DNA from: CAUZIZ01 sp965218775
GTDB lineage: Bacteria > Acidobacteriota > UBA6911 > RPQK01 > JAJDTT01
Direction of reading: 5' to 3'
Assembly (NCBI GenBank): GCA_965218775.1
Contig: CBDCLS010000003.1
Span: 372,001 to 436,000, forward strand
Length of the DNA stretch: 64,000 bases
The notes below the pieces were generated by a model, which was not told where the DNA came from, did no database searches, and saw only the letters and a program-made list of their open reading frames with translations. Positions 36,291 through 45,244 of the stretch are shown piece by piece (position 1 is the first letter of the stretch; the number at the start of each line of letters is the position of its first letter). The translations under genes and the position numbers were made by a program.

Positions 36291-36607
36291 AACGGCGACA
36301 CTCCTTGGGGAGGAAAAGGATCATCCCCTTTTACCCTATTGGTCAGTATTGGTCAGTTTCAGGCAAAACCTCAAGTCTTCGGGTAGAACCGTCCCCATGT
36401 TGTGATTCCTGGATATACGACAGCAAGCCGGTTTGTTTCTCCTCCTGCCCACATTTTTTCGTGATTTCCTGGAAATACGACCGTAGCCCTGGCGCGAAGT
36501 AACCATATGCATCACCGCTTGATTCTCGTCGTACTTGCTGCCAGGGGTGGACACAAGGGTTGTCCCCCCGAAAAACCCCATCCATTAGGAGAACTCTCTG
36601 TAAGTGA
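36291..36607. other. Intergenic, nothing recognised
   Basis: Region upstream of the pump operon, presumably containing its promoter. It ends at the partial tRNA copy. CTTTGAC-like or clear -10 boxes could not be singled out. Confidence 0.4.
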
Positions 36608-36678
36608 TTGATTTCATGGGTGCCAGAGGGGGGACTCGAACCCCCACGAGGAGTAAACCTCGCCAGATTTTGAGTCTG
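36608..36678 (-). repeat. Left attachment-like copy of the tRNA-Leu 3' part
   Basis: Identical to 61397-61467 except at 36625 (A instead of G). It covers the anticodon stem-loop, variable arm, T arm and acceptor 3' strand of tRNA-Leu(CAA) in the same orientation, and stops just past the anticodon stem. The 5' half of the tRNA is absent, so this copy cannot make a tRNA. Confidence 0.85.
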
Positions 36679-37493
36679 ATCGGCCACGGAGTGAAAAGCT
36701 ACGAAATAGTGCGAAAGACTTTAATCCTCGCGGGTTTTCGCCAACCAGACGAGGTGATTCGTTGAGCTTCATTGAGCTTCGTAGGTGGACGAAAAGTGGA
36801 CGGAGCTCCGAACGGGAGTTGAACACTTGGCCTTCGGTGGCTCCCTCCTTTCACCAAAAGCTGTGCTGCCAATCTCCGGTCTCTGCTTGCATCTTTTCCA
36901 CAATACCAGGAAGGGGAGATGGCCGCTTGACGGTCAGCGGGTGAGGGACTGAAGTGGCCCACTCAGAGGGCTTGGGTCGGATTTATGGCCCTCTCGCGAA
37001 CCGTCATCATAAAACTGTCGATCTGCGACCGACGAGTTTTATTGTGCCGCAGCTCCGGGCAAATCCTCCCCCAAAGCTGCGGGGCCCAGACGGGTGAGGC
37101 CCCGCAAGAGACGGGAGTCCAGAGGTGAAAACCATGTAGATCCAAACCAGACGGAAAGGCGCAAGACCGCTCAAGGTCGCAAATGCCGAAGCTCATGTAA
37201 TTCTGCTGAGCCGAGCCCTAGGGCAGAATAGGCTACACATCAACCCGTCGACAGTCCCCTCCCGGACGAGAACAACGATCGAGGAGACTACAGCTTACAT
37301 AGGAACGCGCCATCCAGACGCGCTCTGGAAGGTACTCTGGAGCTATAAGACGATGCGCCCACGATAAAGTCGCTCGACTGTAGCAAAGGCGAGCATCTGC
37401 CCGGCAAAATTCGGACCAGAGGCCGACGGAATCGAAGTCCAAACCAAAAAAGGGATCAAAGTACTTTTATTTCAATTACTTGTGGAGTTTTGT
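36679..37493. other. Gene-free stretch inside the left island end
   Basis: About 815 bp with no recognisable gene. Near 36785-36804 the string GTGGACGAAAAGTGGACGG resembles the end of the integrase remnant at 61329-61348 (CTGGACGAAAACTGGACGA), a possible second integrase tail. An 8-bp stem (37047-37054 with 37075-37082) is the only other structure seen. Confidence 0.4.
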
Positions 37494-37606
37494 GGTAGGG
37501 AGAATGGTTGGGGCTATTCTCCCTACGATACGGAGCCTGGATTCACTCCCCTGTTGGCACCAGCCGCTTGAGTTCTTCAAACCAGTTTAGGACGACTTGC
37601 CCGCAC
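37494..37606 (-). repeat. Dispersed kinase-junction repeat, copy G (kinase C-terminal end)
   Basis: On the minus strand 37606-37548 encodes VVLNWFEELKRLVPTGE and a stop, the C-terminus of a kinase/PD40 protein, as in copy B. Past the stop is an 11-bp hairpin (37494-37504 with 37515-37525), GTAGGGAGAAT / ATTCTCCCTAC. The TATATATTAATCC part and the kinase start are missing. Confidence 0.7.
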
Positions 37607-37798
37607 GACGACTTGGAGCATTACGAACCTCATGGTTGTACCACCGGTGACGGCCTACCGCAGGGGTTGGACGGACGCTGAGTGCTGGCTCCTCAACGCT
37701 GAAAAAGTGCTTCACTGGTTGGGAGACCACAGGAGCAAAAGGGAGGCTCCATGCCGCGCTGTGCTGACCCGTGGAGATATCAGCAGTCTTAGAAGCAA

Positions 37799-37981
37799 CT
37801 AGCCCGCATTTCTCACACCCAGTCTGCTACGAGGCCGCAATCATCCGCCCTGACTGCGTTACGCTCCTTCGGCCTCCTCGACGTACTGCACGAGTACGAC
37901 TGCGGGGGCCTCGGTCGCAAGCCTTGCCAGGACGGCGCTTTCGGCCTCTCGCGACGACCGGGTGTGAGAAATGCGGGCTAG
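37799..37981. mobile_element. MITE with IS1380-like ends and CTAG target duplication
   Basis: A 175-bp element (37803-37977) with perfect 18-bp terminal inverted repeats: CCCGCATTTCTCACACCC and its complement. It is flanked on both sides by CTAG. The end sequence resembles the IS1380-type ends at 52802 and 55839 (CCCGGATTTCTCAAGGA), which are flanked by CTAA. It has no coding capacity and was probably mobilised by an IS1380-type transposase. Confidence 0.75.
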
Positions 37982-38037
37982 TATGGGGACTTGCCTGGAT
38001 TCCTAGCCTGGCGCCTGCCCAAGAGAAGGGGGCGGTT

Positions 38038-39396
38038 CTATGGTTTGAGGGCCAAGGTGTGTTCGGTGTGCTCGCCGATGGCCTTGTCGCTGAACCACCA
38101 GTAGACCTTTCTCCCATCCATGAAATCGTCTATCTGGTCTTTCTGGTGCGAACTGAATAGCCGGCCTGTCACTCCACCAGGCAGCACAGCAGCGACTTTG
38201 TCCGGGTCAGCTAAATCAGCCACCATTCGCAGTGAAGCGCAGTGGATCACAGAGAATGGCGCAGATAGCTCGTACATGCCGCGGAACAAGGTCTCACCTG
38301 ACCCACCGAAGGCCATAGTCCCACTACCCAGCAATCCCTTCCCCAGGCCGGTTCGACGGAGGGGACTGACGAGTTCGAGGGTATGCAGCTTGCCCCAGAT
38401 CCAGCTTTCCATATCATTTCCGACGCGGGCCTCGAGCTGGGTTCTGGTTTTCAGAGCTGCCCTGCGAAAGAGGTCGTCCACTGTCTCCACTCGCTCTGCC
38501 GTGCTCCTGTCATCGAACCAGAGGGAGGAGCGGCTCAGTATCATCTGTTGAAGCCGCTCCTGCCAGAAGTACCAGTTCCTCAACAGGGTCGTCGTCAACT
38601 CAGATCCGAGCTCGTCCTCGAACACCGCCCTGGCGAAGTTGATGTACGTCGCCTGGAAGATCGTAGGAGCGATCAGATGGGGTTCATCGACGAACTTCCA
38701 GTTGGACAATATTTCGCCCATCTCGCGAGTCTGCTCATCCGTCAAGAGGGCTATGGCCATGATGGGCGCGATCTTCTCCGCCATCAGATTCTTCACATCA
38801 CGCTGTGCTTGCCAGTGGAAGTCCACAGACTTTGGGCCAGGACGTTCCATCAGCTCCTTCAGCCGCCTGTAACGGTAGGAGTGGGAAAAGTAGGATGAGT
38901 AGTAAAAGGGGTAGTTGTGGGGCACGGTCTTTTGATTGCATGTCCCGAGCCATCCTCGAAGCGGATTGTCGTCATGAGGCATCTCGGTGTGCGAGATCCA
39001 GTCTGTCCAGTTGTCTTGTTCGCCTGTCACGAGGTGGGGGAAAGTGGCGCTTCCTTGGGAGCGGATTGGGATGCTACCCGAGGCTCTGTAACCTATGTTA
39101 CCTGCAGAGTCTGCGAACACAAAGTTCACACAGAGCATCGGGATCTCTGCCAGGGCCCCGTGAAGGTCCGTCGTCGAATTGGCAGCGAGGATTCGTGAAA
39201 AGTCCAGCGAGCGCTGCATCTTCTCCGCAGGTGCCCACCGAAGCGTTATAACCCTATCTGTGCTCAGGCCTGGGAGTACATCCGAGACGACCGGTCCCCT
39301 CCGTGTGAGCCTAATCTCAAACTCTTCCTGACGAAAGCCTTCCGGCGACTCTTTGTCCTTGATCCTGAGGCTCTCGGTAATGACCTCAAAGGGCAT
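38038..39396 (-). pseudogene. Penicillin acylase family protein, C-terminal half (gene split by RIT element)
   Basis: 452 codons continue the acylase begun at 44014. The opening PFEVITESLRIKDKE is the strand pair that normally follows the YLEG of the N-terminal part. ILAANSTTDLHGALAEIPML and FVFADSAGNIGYRASGSIP are family beta-subunit motifs, as are LTGEQDNWTDWI and GWLGTCNQKTVP. The MGTMAFGGSGETLFR-type stretch near the end is also conserved. No ribosome site suits the ATG at 39396, which is an internal Met of the original gene. Joined to the other part it would restore about 810 residues, normal for the family. Confidence 0.85.
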
Positions 39397-39422
39397 CCCT
39401 TATGTGGAGCTCCACATAAGGG
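39397..39422. repeat. Perfect 26-bp palindrome at the left RIT junction
   Basis: CCCTTATGTGGAG followed by its exact complement CTCCACATAAGGG. It contains two inverted copies of TTATGTGGAG, the core also found in both terminal and subterminal repeats of the element. There is no counterpart at the right junction. Confidence 0.85.
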
Positions 39423-39423
39423 A

Positions 39424-39453
39424 TGACATGTAAAGCGTTGCGTTATGTGAAGT
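39424..39453 (+). repeat. RIT terminal inverted repeat, left
   Basis: Begins TGACATGTAAAGCGTTGCG and continues TTATGTGAAGT. Complementary to 42934-42963 with two mismatches. It contains two direct copies of ATGTRAAG. Confidence 0.85.
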
Positions 39454-39487
39454 AGGTCCTCCCTGAGATCGCTACGATGCCCATCAG

Positions 39488-40561
39488 TCAACCTTTGACG
39501 GTAGCCGAGGTCGGTGCAGTACTGCACATAATACTGGCCTCCTTTGAGAGTTCATCGAGCCATTGGAGGATGCCCGGCTGGAGCCATTTGGAACGGCGGC
39601 TGGCCGGCGTTTTGACGTGAGGGGCTTCGGCGGCCTGCAGCGCTTTGCGTTTCATCTTCATGTCGATCTCCACATAGCCGTGAGTGGTGTTCAGATCCGC
39701 ATGACCCATCCAGTCCTTGACGACACTGAGATCGTTGCCCGACTGTAGAAGGTGCATCGCCGTCGAGTGTCTCAGCAGGTGAGGACTGAGGCGCTTGGCT
39801 TGGATCGAAGGACAGCTCTGTGCCGCTTGGGCTCCGTGTCGACGCACAATATAGCGAATCCCAAAACGGGTAATCGGCCGGCCCTGGGCATTGACAAAAA
39901 CAGAGGGCACGTCCGCGGGATCGGGATCTCGGCCCCCCAGATAGGTTTGCAAGGCGGCCACCGTCTCGGGCCAGAGCGGGCAGACGCGCTCTTTGTTGCC
40001 TTTGCCGGTGAGGCGGACCTGGAACGGGGCCTCCAGACGTAAGTCGGTCCGCTCGAGGTCGACCGCTTCTTGAACCCGGGCACCGGTGTTGTACAGAAAC
40101 AGGAGCAGGGCATAATCTCGCCGGCCGTTTCGCGAGCTCTGATCGACGCTCTCGAGCAGAGCCCGCAGCTCCTGATCCTCGAGATAGTCGATAGTTCGGT
40201 GCTCGGTCCGCTTCAGGGGAATGGCGCAGATGCGCTGAGAGCGGCCCAAGAGCAACGGCTCTTGTTCGCCCACATAGCGGAAGAAACTATGCAGGGCAGC
40301 CAGCCGGTTGTTGCGCGTTCGAGGGCTATTGCCTCGGGAGACTTCGAGGTGCTCCAGAAAGGCGGTGACCACTTGGTGGTCGACGTCCTCGACGGTGAGC
40401 TTATCGACGGGTTTGCCCAGACGCTCACGGGCAAAGCGGAGAAAGAGCTTCAGAGCGTCCCGGTAACTAACAATGGTATTGCGACTCAGCCCCCTTTGTC
40501 CGGCGAGGTAGTCGTGGAAAAATCCCTCGACGAAACGGGCGATCAGGTGGGTGGCGTTCAT
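39488..40561 (-). CDS. RIT tyrosine recombinase, third gene
   Basis: 357 residues. An N-terminal SAM-like DNA-binding domain (SRNTIVSYRDALKLFLRFA) precedes a catalytic domain with Arg in NTGARVQEAVDL, His-Arg in LSPHLLRHSTAMHLL, His in WMGHADLNTTHGYVE and the nucleophile Tyr in that same box. All catalytic residues are present, so the enzyme should be active. Its ATG overlaps the stop of the preceding gene by 4 nt. It probably acts with the other two recombinases on the element's ends. The final 50 codons run over the left subterminal repeat. Confidence 0.9.
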   Translation of the reverse strand: MNATHLIARFVEGFFHDYLAGQRGLSRNTIVSYRDALKLFLRFARERLGKPVDKLTVEDVDHQVVTAFLEHLEVSRGNSPRTRNNRLAALHSFFRYVGEQEPLLLGRSQRICAIPLKRTEHRTIDYLEDQELRALLESVDQSSRNGRRDYALLLFLYNTGARVQEAVDLERTDLRLEAPFQVRLTGKGNKERVCPLWPETVAALQTYLGGRDPDPADVPSVFVNAQGRPITRFGIRYIVRRHGAQAAQSCPSIQAKRLSPHLLRHSTAMHLLQSGNDLSVVKDWMGHADLNTTHGYVEIDMKMKRKALQAAEAPHVKTPASRRSKWLQPGILQWLDELSKEASIMCSTAPTSATVKG

Positions 40562-41535
40562 GGTGCTTCTCCCTTCGGCAAGATGTTTTGGCGAAAGTTC
40601 GCCCGGAAACGCTCTTGGGCCTGCTCGAGTAACTCCGCCGTAGCTCGGAGGTAGACTTGAGTCGAGGTGACGCTAACATGGCCCAGATAAGTGGCCAGAA
40701 GCGGCAACAGCGCCTGCGGGTCTTTGCCCTCCCGATACCAACTGAGCAGGCGCGTCGAGGCATAGCTGTGACGCAGGTCATGGAGGCGGGGCCCGGGACA
40801 CCCCTTTCCCCCGCGCAAACCGCAGCGGCTGAGACATTGCCGGAGGGCAAAATCAGCGTTGGTATGATACAGACGGTGTCCGGTGAGGGTGACGAACAGG
40901 GGACGGTCTGATCCCCGCGGATAGGCTCGGCAACGCTGCTTGCGGTAGCGCCCCAGCACCCGCGAGGTGGAAGCCGAGAGGGGAACCAGACGCGACTTGC
41001 CGAACTTGCCCCGGTGGATGTAAAGCAACTGCTGCGGCAGATCAAGATCGCCTAGATTCAGGGCAAAGGCCTCGCCGCAACGCAGCCCGGTGGTGTACAG
41101 CAGTCCGAAGAAAGTCCAGTAAGTCTGGGGTCGCAACGAGCCCGAAGGCCCCAAACGGCGCGCCGCCTGTAGCAGCGCTTGGATCTCGCTTTGGGTATAG
41201 ATATGGGGAACCCGTAGGGGCCGGCGCTCCAGGGAGCGGATGCGTGGCGGGAGGTAAGCTTCGGGTTCAAACTGACGCAGGTAGCGACAGAACTGGCGCA
41301 CGACGGCCAGGCGGTTTCCGCGCGAGCCTGGGTGCAGGGGCTCGAGCGTGCTGAGATAGCGCTGCAGGAGATCGCGCGTGGGCCACGGCCCTTGAAACCC
41401 TTCCTGCTGAAGGAAGCGGTCGAAAGGTCGCAGCAGTTGGATCTGAGCGCGGGCGTCGACGCCGCCCAGAGTTCGAAACTCGACGTAGGCACCAAGGCGC
41501 TCGGCCAGCGTGCTGAGAAAGTTTGACTGGGGCAT
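40558..41535 (-). CDS. RIT tyrosine recombinase, second gene
   Basis: 325 residues from the ATG at 41535, preceded by GGAGGAGG; longer upstream reading is only the shadow of the first gene. N-terminal core-binding domain, then catalytic residues: Arg in YTTGLRCGEAFAL, His-Arg in LHDLRHSYASTRLL, His in YLGHVSVTSTQVYLRA with the Tyr nucleophile. It starts 2 nt after the stop of the first recombinase gene, and its stop overlaps the third gene start. Part of a single transcript of three recombinases. Confidence 0.9.
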   Translation of the reverse strand: MPQSNFLSTLAERLGAYVEFRTLGGVDARAQIQLLRPFDRFLQQEGFQGPWPTRDLLQRYLSTLEPLHPGSRGNRLAVVRQFCRYLRQFEPEAYLPPRIRSLERRPLRVPHIYTQSEIQALLQAARRLGPSGSLRPQTYWTFFGLLYTTGLRCGEAFALNLGDLDLPQQLLYIHRGKFGKSRLVPLSASTSRVLGRYRKQRCRAYPRGSDRPLFVTLTGHRLYHTNADFALRQCLSRCGLRGGKGCPGPRLHDLRHSYASTRLLSWYREGKDPQALLPLLATYLGHVSVTSTQVYLRATAELLEQAQERFRANFRQNILPKGEAP

Positions 41536-41537
41536 GA

Positions 41538-42800
41538 TTACACCTCCTCCGGCCAGGGCAGGGGCAAGTCTCGGAGCCGGCTCAGGTCGACTTTGGTGTA
41601 GAGGAAGCTGCTGTTGATGTGACGGTGCCCCAGCAGATCGGCGATCGTCTTGAGGGATTGCCCCTGAGCGAGCATCCGGGTGGCGAAGCCATAACGGAAG
41701 GCATGAGAGCCTTTGGCAGATCCGTCGATCCCGGCTTGGCGCAGGCGAGAGGCCACCATCACCGAAACCGTAGACGGCTCGGTCAGCGGGTGAATCGGGG
41801 CCTTGGCGGTCAAGAAGACTTCCGGGTAGGGAGCGGGCGGACGTCCCTGACGAAGGTACTCCAGGACGGCTTCGCCGGCTGCCTCGGTCAGCGGCACCCG
41901 CACCGGCTTGCCTCCCTTGTGGGCGGGAAAGTGGATCTGCTGCTCTCTCCAGCGGAGGTCTTGAAGTCGGAGGGCGCGAATCTGGCCTCCTCGGACTCCG
42001 TAGGTGTCCAGCAGTTGGAGGATGGCAAAATCGCGCCGGCCCAGGGCCGTCGTCCGATCGATGCCCTCGAGCAGCTTCCGGGCTTGCTGCTCGGACAGAC
42101 CCTGGGGAACGTGCGACAGCCGGTAGCTGCGGATCGGGGGCACGGCCTGTGCCAGATCGCGCTGGAGGGACCCGTGCTGATGAGCGAAGCGGAAGAAGTT
42201 GCGTAAGATGCCTTGCAGGCGTCGAGGGAGGCTTTTGCCCCGGCCTTCGGTGACGTGGGCGAAGCCGGCTTGAACCTGCTCCGGTCTCAGTTGAGCCAAA
42301 GCTTGCCGATCGGAAGCGACACCCACCTCCTCCAGGAAAGCCAGCAGATAACGGCGGTGCAGATCGATCGTCCTCTGAGCCCGGCCGCCTTCGCCCTTCA
42401 AGTACTCTAGAAACTCCTCCAGAACGCCGGGTAGCTCCAATGCCGGCTGGGGGCAAGGCGCGAGCAGATCTCGCTCGCACAGATACGTCAAGAAGCAGCG
42501 AACCGACCTCGGGACCTCCCCGTGTTGGCGCCGCCGCCCACCGCCACATCGGCAGCGTGGCAGATGCTGGCCGATAAACTGTTGCGCGAGCTCTTCGTCC
42601 ACCTCGCGAGCCGCTTGGAGGCCCCCGTCTCGAAGGTATTGATTGAAGTGCGACACTTGCCAGACTCGGCGGCGCACCACGTCACGACAGAATCCTTGCT
42701 CGCGAAGCCACTCACCGAAGCGGTCCATCTCCGCACCCAGTGGCGCCATTCGAAAACGCTTCAGGGCCTCCCGACTACGAAATAGATCTTCCAAGGGCAT
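41538..42800 (-). CDS. RIT tyrosine recombinase, first gene
   Basis: 420 residues from the ATG at 42800, which has AGGAGGTTG just upstream. The N-terminal 130 residues include a Cys/Arg-rich patch (HLPRCRCGGGRRRQHG), then a core-binding domain and a catalytic domain: Arg in DTYGVRGGQIRAL, His-Arg in GSHAFRYGFATRML, His in LLGHRHINSSFLYTKV with Tyr. First gene of the trio. The right subterminal repeat lies 50 bp upstream and could double as an operator for the operon. Confidence 0.9.
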   Translation of the reverse strand: MPLEDLFRSREALKRFRMAPLGAEMDRFGEWLREQGFCRDVVRRRVWQVSHFNQYLRDGGLQAAREVDEELAQQFIGQHLPRCRCGGGRRRQHGEVPRSVRCFLTYLCERDLLAPCPQPALELPGVLEEFLEYLKGEGGRAQRTIDLHRRYLLAFLEEVGVASDRQALAQLRPEQVQAGFAHVTEGRGKSLPRRLQGILRNFFRFAHQHGSLQRDLAQAVPPIRSYRLSHVPQGLSEQQARKLLEGIDRTTALGRRDFAILQLLDTYGVRGGQIRALRLQDLRWREQQIHFPAHKGGKPVRVPLTEAAGEAVLEYLRQGRPPAPYPEVFLTAKAPIHPLTEPSTVSVMVASRLRQAGIDGSAKGSHAFRYGFATRMLAQGQSLKTIADLLGHRHINSSFLYTKVDLSRLRDLPLPWPEEV

Positions 42801-42851
42801 GACAACCTCCTTTTCTGTCCCAGAGGCGGGACTCCAAAGGGCTGTCATGCA

Positions 42852-42870
42852 CCAGAATTATGTGGAGTAC
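42852..42870 (+). repeat. RIT subterminal inverted repeat, right
   Basis: CCAGAATTATGTGGAGTAC, complementary to 39519-39537 with two mismatches. Both sit 93-95 bp inside the terminal repeats and share the TTATGTGnAG core. Confidence 0.8.
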
Positions 42871-42931
42871 AAGCGCGGACCGGTGGCACGAAGCCGCGAT
42901 ATCGAAAGGATTCTGGCGTGAAGCAGATCGA

Positions 42932-44014
42932 TCACTTCACATAACACAACGCTTCACATGTCAGCGACACCTTCCCTTCCAGGTAGTGGTCCGGGCGATC
43001 TGGGTCCAGTGTTTCCACGTACAGATCCTGCATGTCACCGTAGTTGTTGGTGGGGGCGATGGCTATGGAGCCAGTGCGGCCAACGATCATGCCCGGCAAA
43101 CCAGGTACGTTGGCGCCTACAGCCCTCACCTCTGGCGTGATCAGACCCACGGGATACCAGACTCCTGGCAGTATTCTCGGATCCAAGTGAGGGTCGCTTG
43201 CGAGAATGGGCTTCCCCCCGGGTGAGAGGGCGGATGAAACCACCCAGTTGTTGCTTCCCAGAGCCAGCGGAGGCGCGACTGTAGTGAAATTAAAGCTATC
43301 GGCTGTGGCCGGACGGAAGCCTATGGTGGCAAGATCGCTCGGTATCGGCTCTGGGTCACCGAGATCCAAAGGGTCATCAGGATTCAGATTGACCGGGAGG
43401 ATCTCCCGCGCTCGACTTCGCCCCACTCGCTCAACCAACATCTGTGCCACCACCTCGTGCTTGAGGTTAGCCGACGTGGAGAAGGCCATGTAATAGAGCA
43501 CACACAGCGAGTCGAGCACCGTCCAAGACTCCGGGCTAACGCCGACCAAGCTGAACTCCAGAGCCATGTCAGCCGGGCAGTTCCTGATGAAGGCGTTGAC
43601 GCCATCTGCATAGTCTTGAAAGTAATCCCTGGTCTTCTTGTCCAGGATCTCGAGCTGTTTTCTGGCGATACGGTGGAGACCAATGGTTCGCCAGTGGAGG
43701 TCCAGGCTCCTGGCCTTCTCTCCTGCCAGTTCGCTCATTCTTCCCTGGGTCAGCAAGCGGGTCAGGTGCATCTGAAAGAGGCGATCCTGGGCTGTCACGA
43801 AGCCCTGGGCCATGAGAGCATCGGGCAGGTTCTGGGCGTAGATATAGGCCATTCCCTTTTCATCCCGCTTCACGGCCACAGCTTCTCTGAGACCCGCAAC
43901 AGTCAGTTCACCATCTTTCTGATAGTCGTTGAGGTAGGGCAGCACGGCCAGGCTAGAAAGAAGCAGAGCGATGAGGATTAGACCGGTCCAGGCGAGGCAC
44001 TTCAGCCACTTCAT
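42932..44014 (-). pseudogene. Penicillin acylase family protein, N-terminal half (gene split by RIT element)
   Basis: From the ATG at 44014, with GGGGAGA upstream, 360 codons. An N-terminal membrane or signal segment (LAWTGLILIALLLSSLAVLPY) is followed by the acylase alpha part (GMAYIYAQNLPDALMAQGFV, DRLFQMHLTRLLTQGRMSEL). The autocleavage site LGSNNWVVSS follows, whose Ser becomes the Ntn-hydrolase nucleophile, then GKPILASDPHLDPRILPGVW. Family similarity stops after HYLEGK; the last 13 codons are RIT terminal repeat. The fragment has the nucleophile but no beta-subunit, so it is almost certainly inactive. The family includes acyl-homoserine-lactone and beta-lactam acylases. Confidence 0.88.
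42934..42963 (-). repeat. RIT terminal inverted repeat, right
   Basis: Partner of 39424-39453. Read inward on the minus strand it begins TGACATGTGAAGCGTTGTG. It falls inside the last codons of the interrupted acylase frame and supplies that frame's stop codon. Confidence 0.85.
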
Positions 44015-44039
44015 ATTCGCTTCTCCCCTTTTCCGACCA

Positions 44040-45224
44040 TCACAGCTCGCCCGAACTGTCTCTACCACTTCTCGACAGGTGGAGCAGCTGAGCTAGAATT
44101 GTCTCAATTTGGCCCGTGTCCTTAAGCAAGTCGCCGTGCTGCTGTGGGGTCTTGTGCTGCGAGTAGGGCACTCCTTGAGGTGGCATGGCTTTGGAGAATC
44201 CTACGCGGCCATCACCCGGCTCCCGGTGGCCCGTCTTGAAATCCCAGCCTCCAATGGAGCATGGCCCACCTTTCACAACCGTTCGCAAAGTTGGATGGCT
44301 ATCACTGGCCAGAACCGAGATCGGGGGATACGGGAGCGTCTGCCTAGACACAAGAAGGGATCTAAACTGACGTGCGCGTCCCAGTGCCCGGCGAAGGTGC
44401 TCCCGTTGCTCCTCAGTGACGCTGGAGGATCTGGAGGTTGAGAAGATTCCCAACTGTTGGCGCTCCCAGTCATCAGCCGAATACCAATTGTGTGGAATGG
44501 TCTCTCCATTCTGTTCCACCAGTCCGGAGTCGTTAGGCTCTGACGGGAAGACGTAGTACGAGGAAACAAAGGTGAATAAGATCCGGGGACTTAGGATGTG
44601 CCCGTTCAGACCGGTTGCGGTGCCCGCGTGCAGGTCCTCTAGAAAACTAACTGAGGAGCCGAATGGTGCGCCGGCGAAAAGCAGGCTGTGGAACAGATTT
44701 GGAGTGCGGTTGAGAGCCACGAAGCTGATAAGGCTGCCCATACTATGGGCCACCACTTGAACCTTGGCTTCTCGGTGCCGATTACTGATCGCCCCTAAAA
44801 AGGCTGTAAACCGGTCGACGGTTTCGAGATTGTCCCGACGCCAGTCATAGGCGAAGGGGTAGAATGCACGACCAGACCCGCTGGCCCAATCCAGGAAAGT
44901 ACCGTAGATATCGCGCCAGGCTACCGCCTCGATCGGGCCTTCCACGACCAGTTCATCGTGCCGCTGCACCTCACCATCCCACCAGAGGGGCAGCCTCAGG
45001 TCGGCTGAAGCGAGTCCCAAGGCTTGCCTAAGGGTAATCCAACACCGAAGCCCGTTGGGTTTTGATAGGATGCTTCCCTTGTTGCCGTGGATGAACACCA
45101 GTGGAGGCAACCCCGCCTCCGCTTGTCCATCCTGTGCCCTCCTGGGATGAGTCAGGCTCTTAATAGCGATGATCCCGACGAGTGACACAAGGGCTACAGT
45201 CAAAGCGATTTCTCCCCTTTTCAT
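44040..45224 (-). CDS. LCAT-like alpha/beta hydrolase
   Basis: 394 residues with an N-terminal membrane anchor or signal (IALTVALVSLVGIIAIKSL). The oxyanion-side strand PLVFIHGNKGSILSKPNG, DWRRDNLETVDRFTAFLGAI and the nucleophile elbow VVAHSMGSLISFVAL resemble lecithin:cholesterol acyltransferase and related lipases (YDWR and the AHSMG box). The catalytic Asp and His are not obvious: SVLASDSHPT may hold the Asp, and the tail is diverged. Probably an exported lipid or ester hydrolase. It lies 25 bp upstream of the acylase gene and 20 bp after the peptidase gene, all on the same strand. Confidence 0.75.
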   Translation of the reverse strand: MKRGEIALTVALVSLVGIIAIKSLTHPRRAQDGQAEAGLPPLVFIHGNKGSILSKPNGLRCWITLRQALGLASADLRLPLWWDGEVQRHDELVVEGPIEAVAWRDIYGTFLDWASGSGRAFYPFAYDWRRDNLETVDRFTAFLGAISNRHREAKVQVVAHSMGSLISFVALNRTPNLFHSLLFAGAPFGSSVSFLEDLHAGTATGLNGHILSPRILFTFVSSYYVFPSEPNDSGLVEQNGETIPHNWYSADDWERQQLGIFSTSRSSSVTEEQREHLRRALGRARQFRSLLVSRQTLPYPPISVLASDSHPTLRTVVKGGPCSIGGWDFKTGHREPGDGRVGFSKAMPPQGVPYSQHKTPQQHGDLLKDTGQIETILAQLLHLSRSGRDSSGEL

Positions 45225-45244
45225 AAGCAGCCGTCGCCTCTTCT

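Larger units (their letters stand above)
39402..42972 (-). mobile_element. Recombinase-in-trio (RIT) element
   Basis: About 3.6 kb inserted in a penicillin-acylase gene. It contains three consecutive, closely packed tyrosine-recombinase genes on the minus strand, the defining feature of RIT elements. The ends carry 30-bp inverted repeats (39424-39453 and 42934-42963, two mismatches) and 19-bp subterminal inverted repeats about 95 bp inside (39519-39537 and 42852-42870). The hexamer TCCCTT occurs at both host junctions (39396-39401 and 42973-42978), so it is either the crossover core or a target duplication. Excision between the two copies would restore an open acylase frame (YLEG-MPFEV). Confidence 0.85.

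Noticed and set aside
36621..36678. A second tRNA-Leu gene
   Set aside because: Only the 3' part is present; the D arm and acceptor 5' strand are absent and the sequence after the anticodon stem is unrelated.
41536..42549. Long upstream extension of the second recombinase (to 663 residues)
   Set aside because: The extra 338 residues are a frame shadow of the first recombinase gene; the ATG at 41535 has a strong ribosome site.
39424..42963. A CRISPR array or integron reading of the repeated TTATGTG motifs
   Set aside because: The motifs are few, palindromic or inverted and confined to the ends of the recombinase element; there are no spacers of regular length and no integron cassettes. No CRISPR array was seen anywhere in the window.
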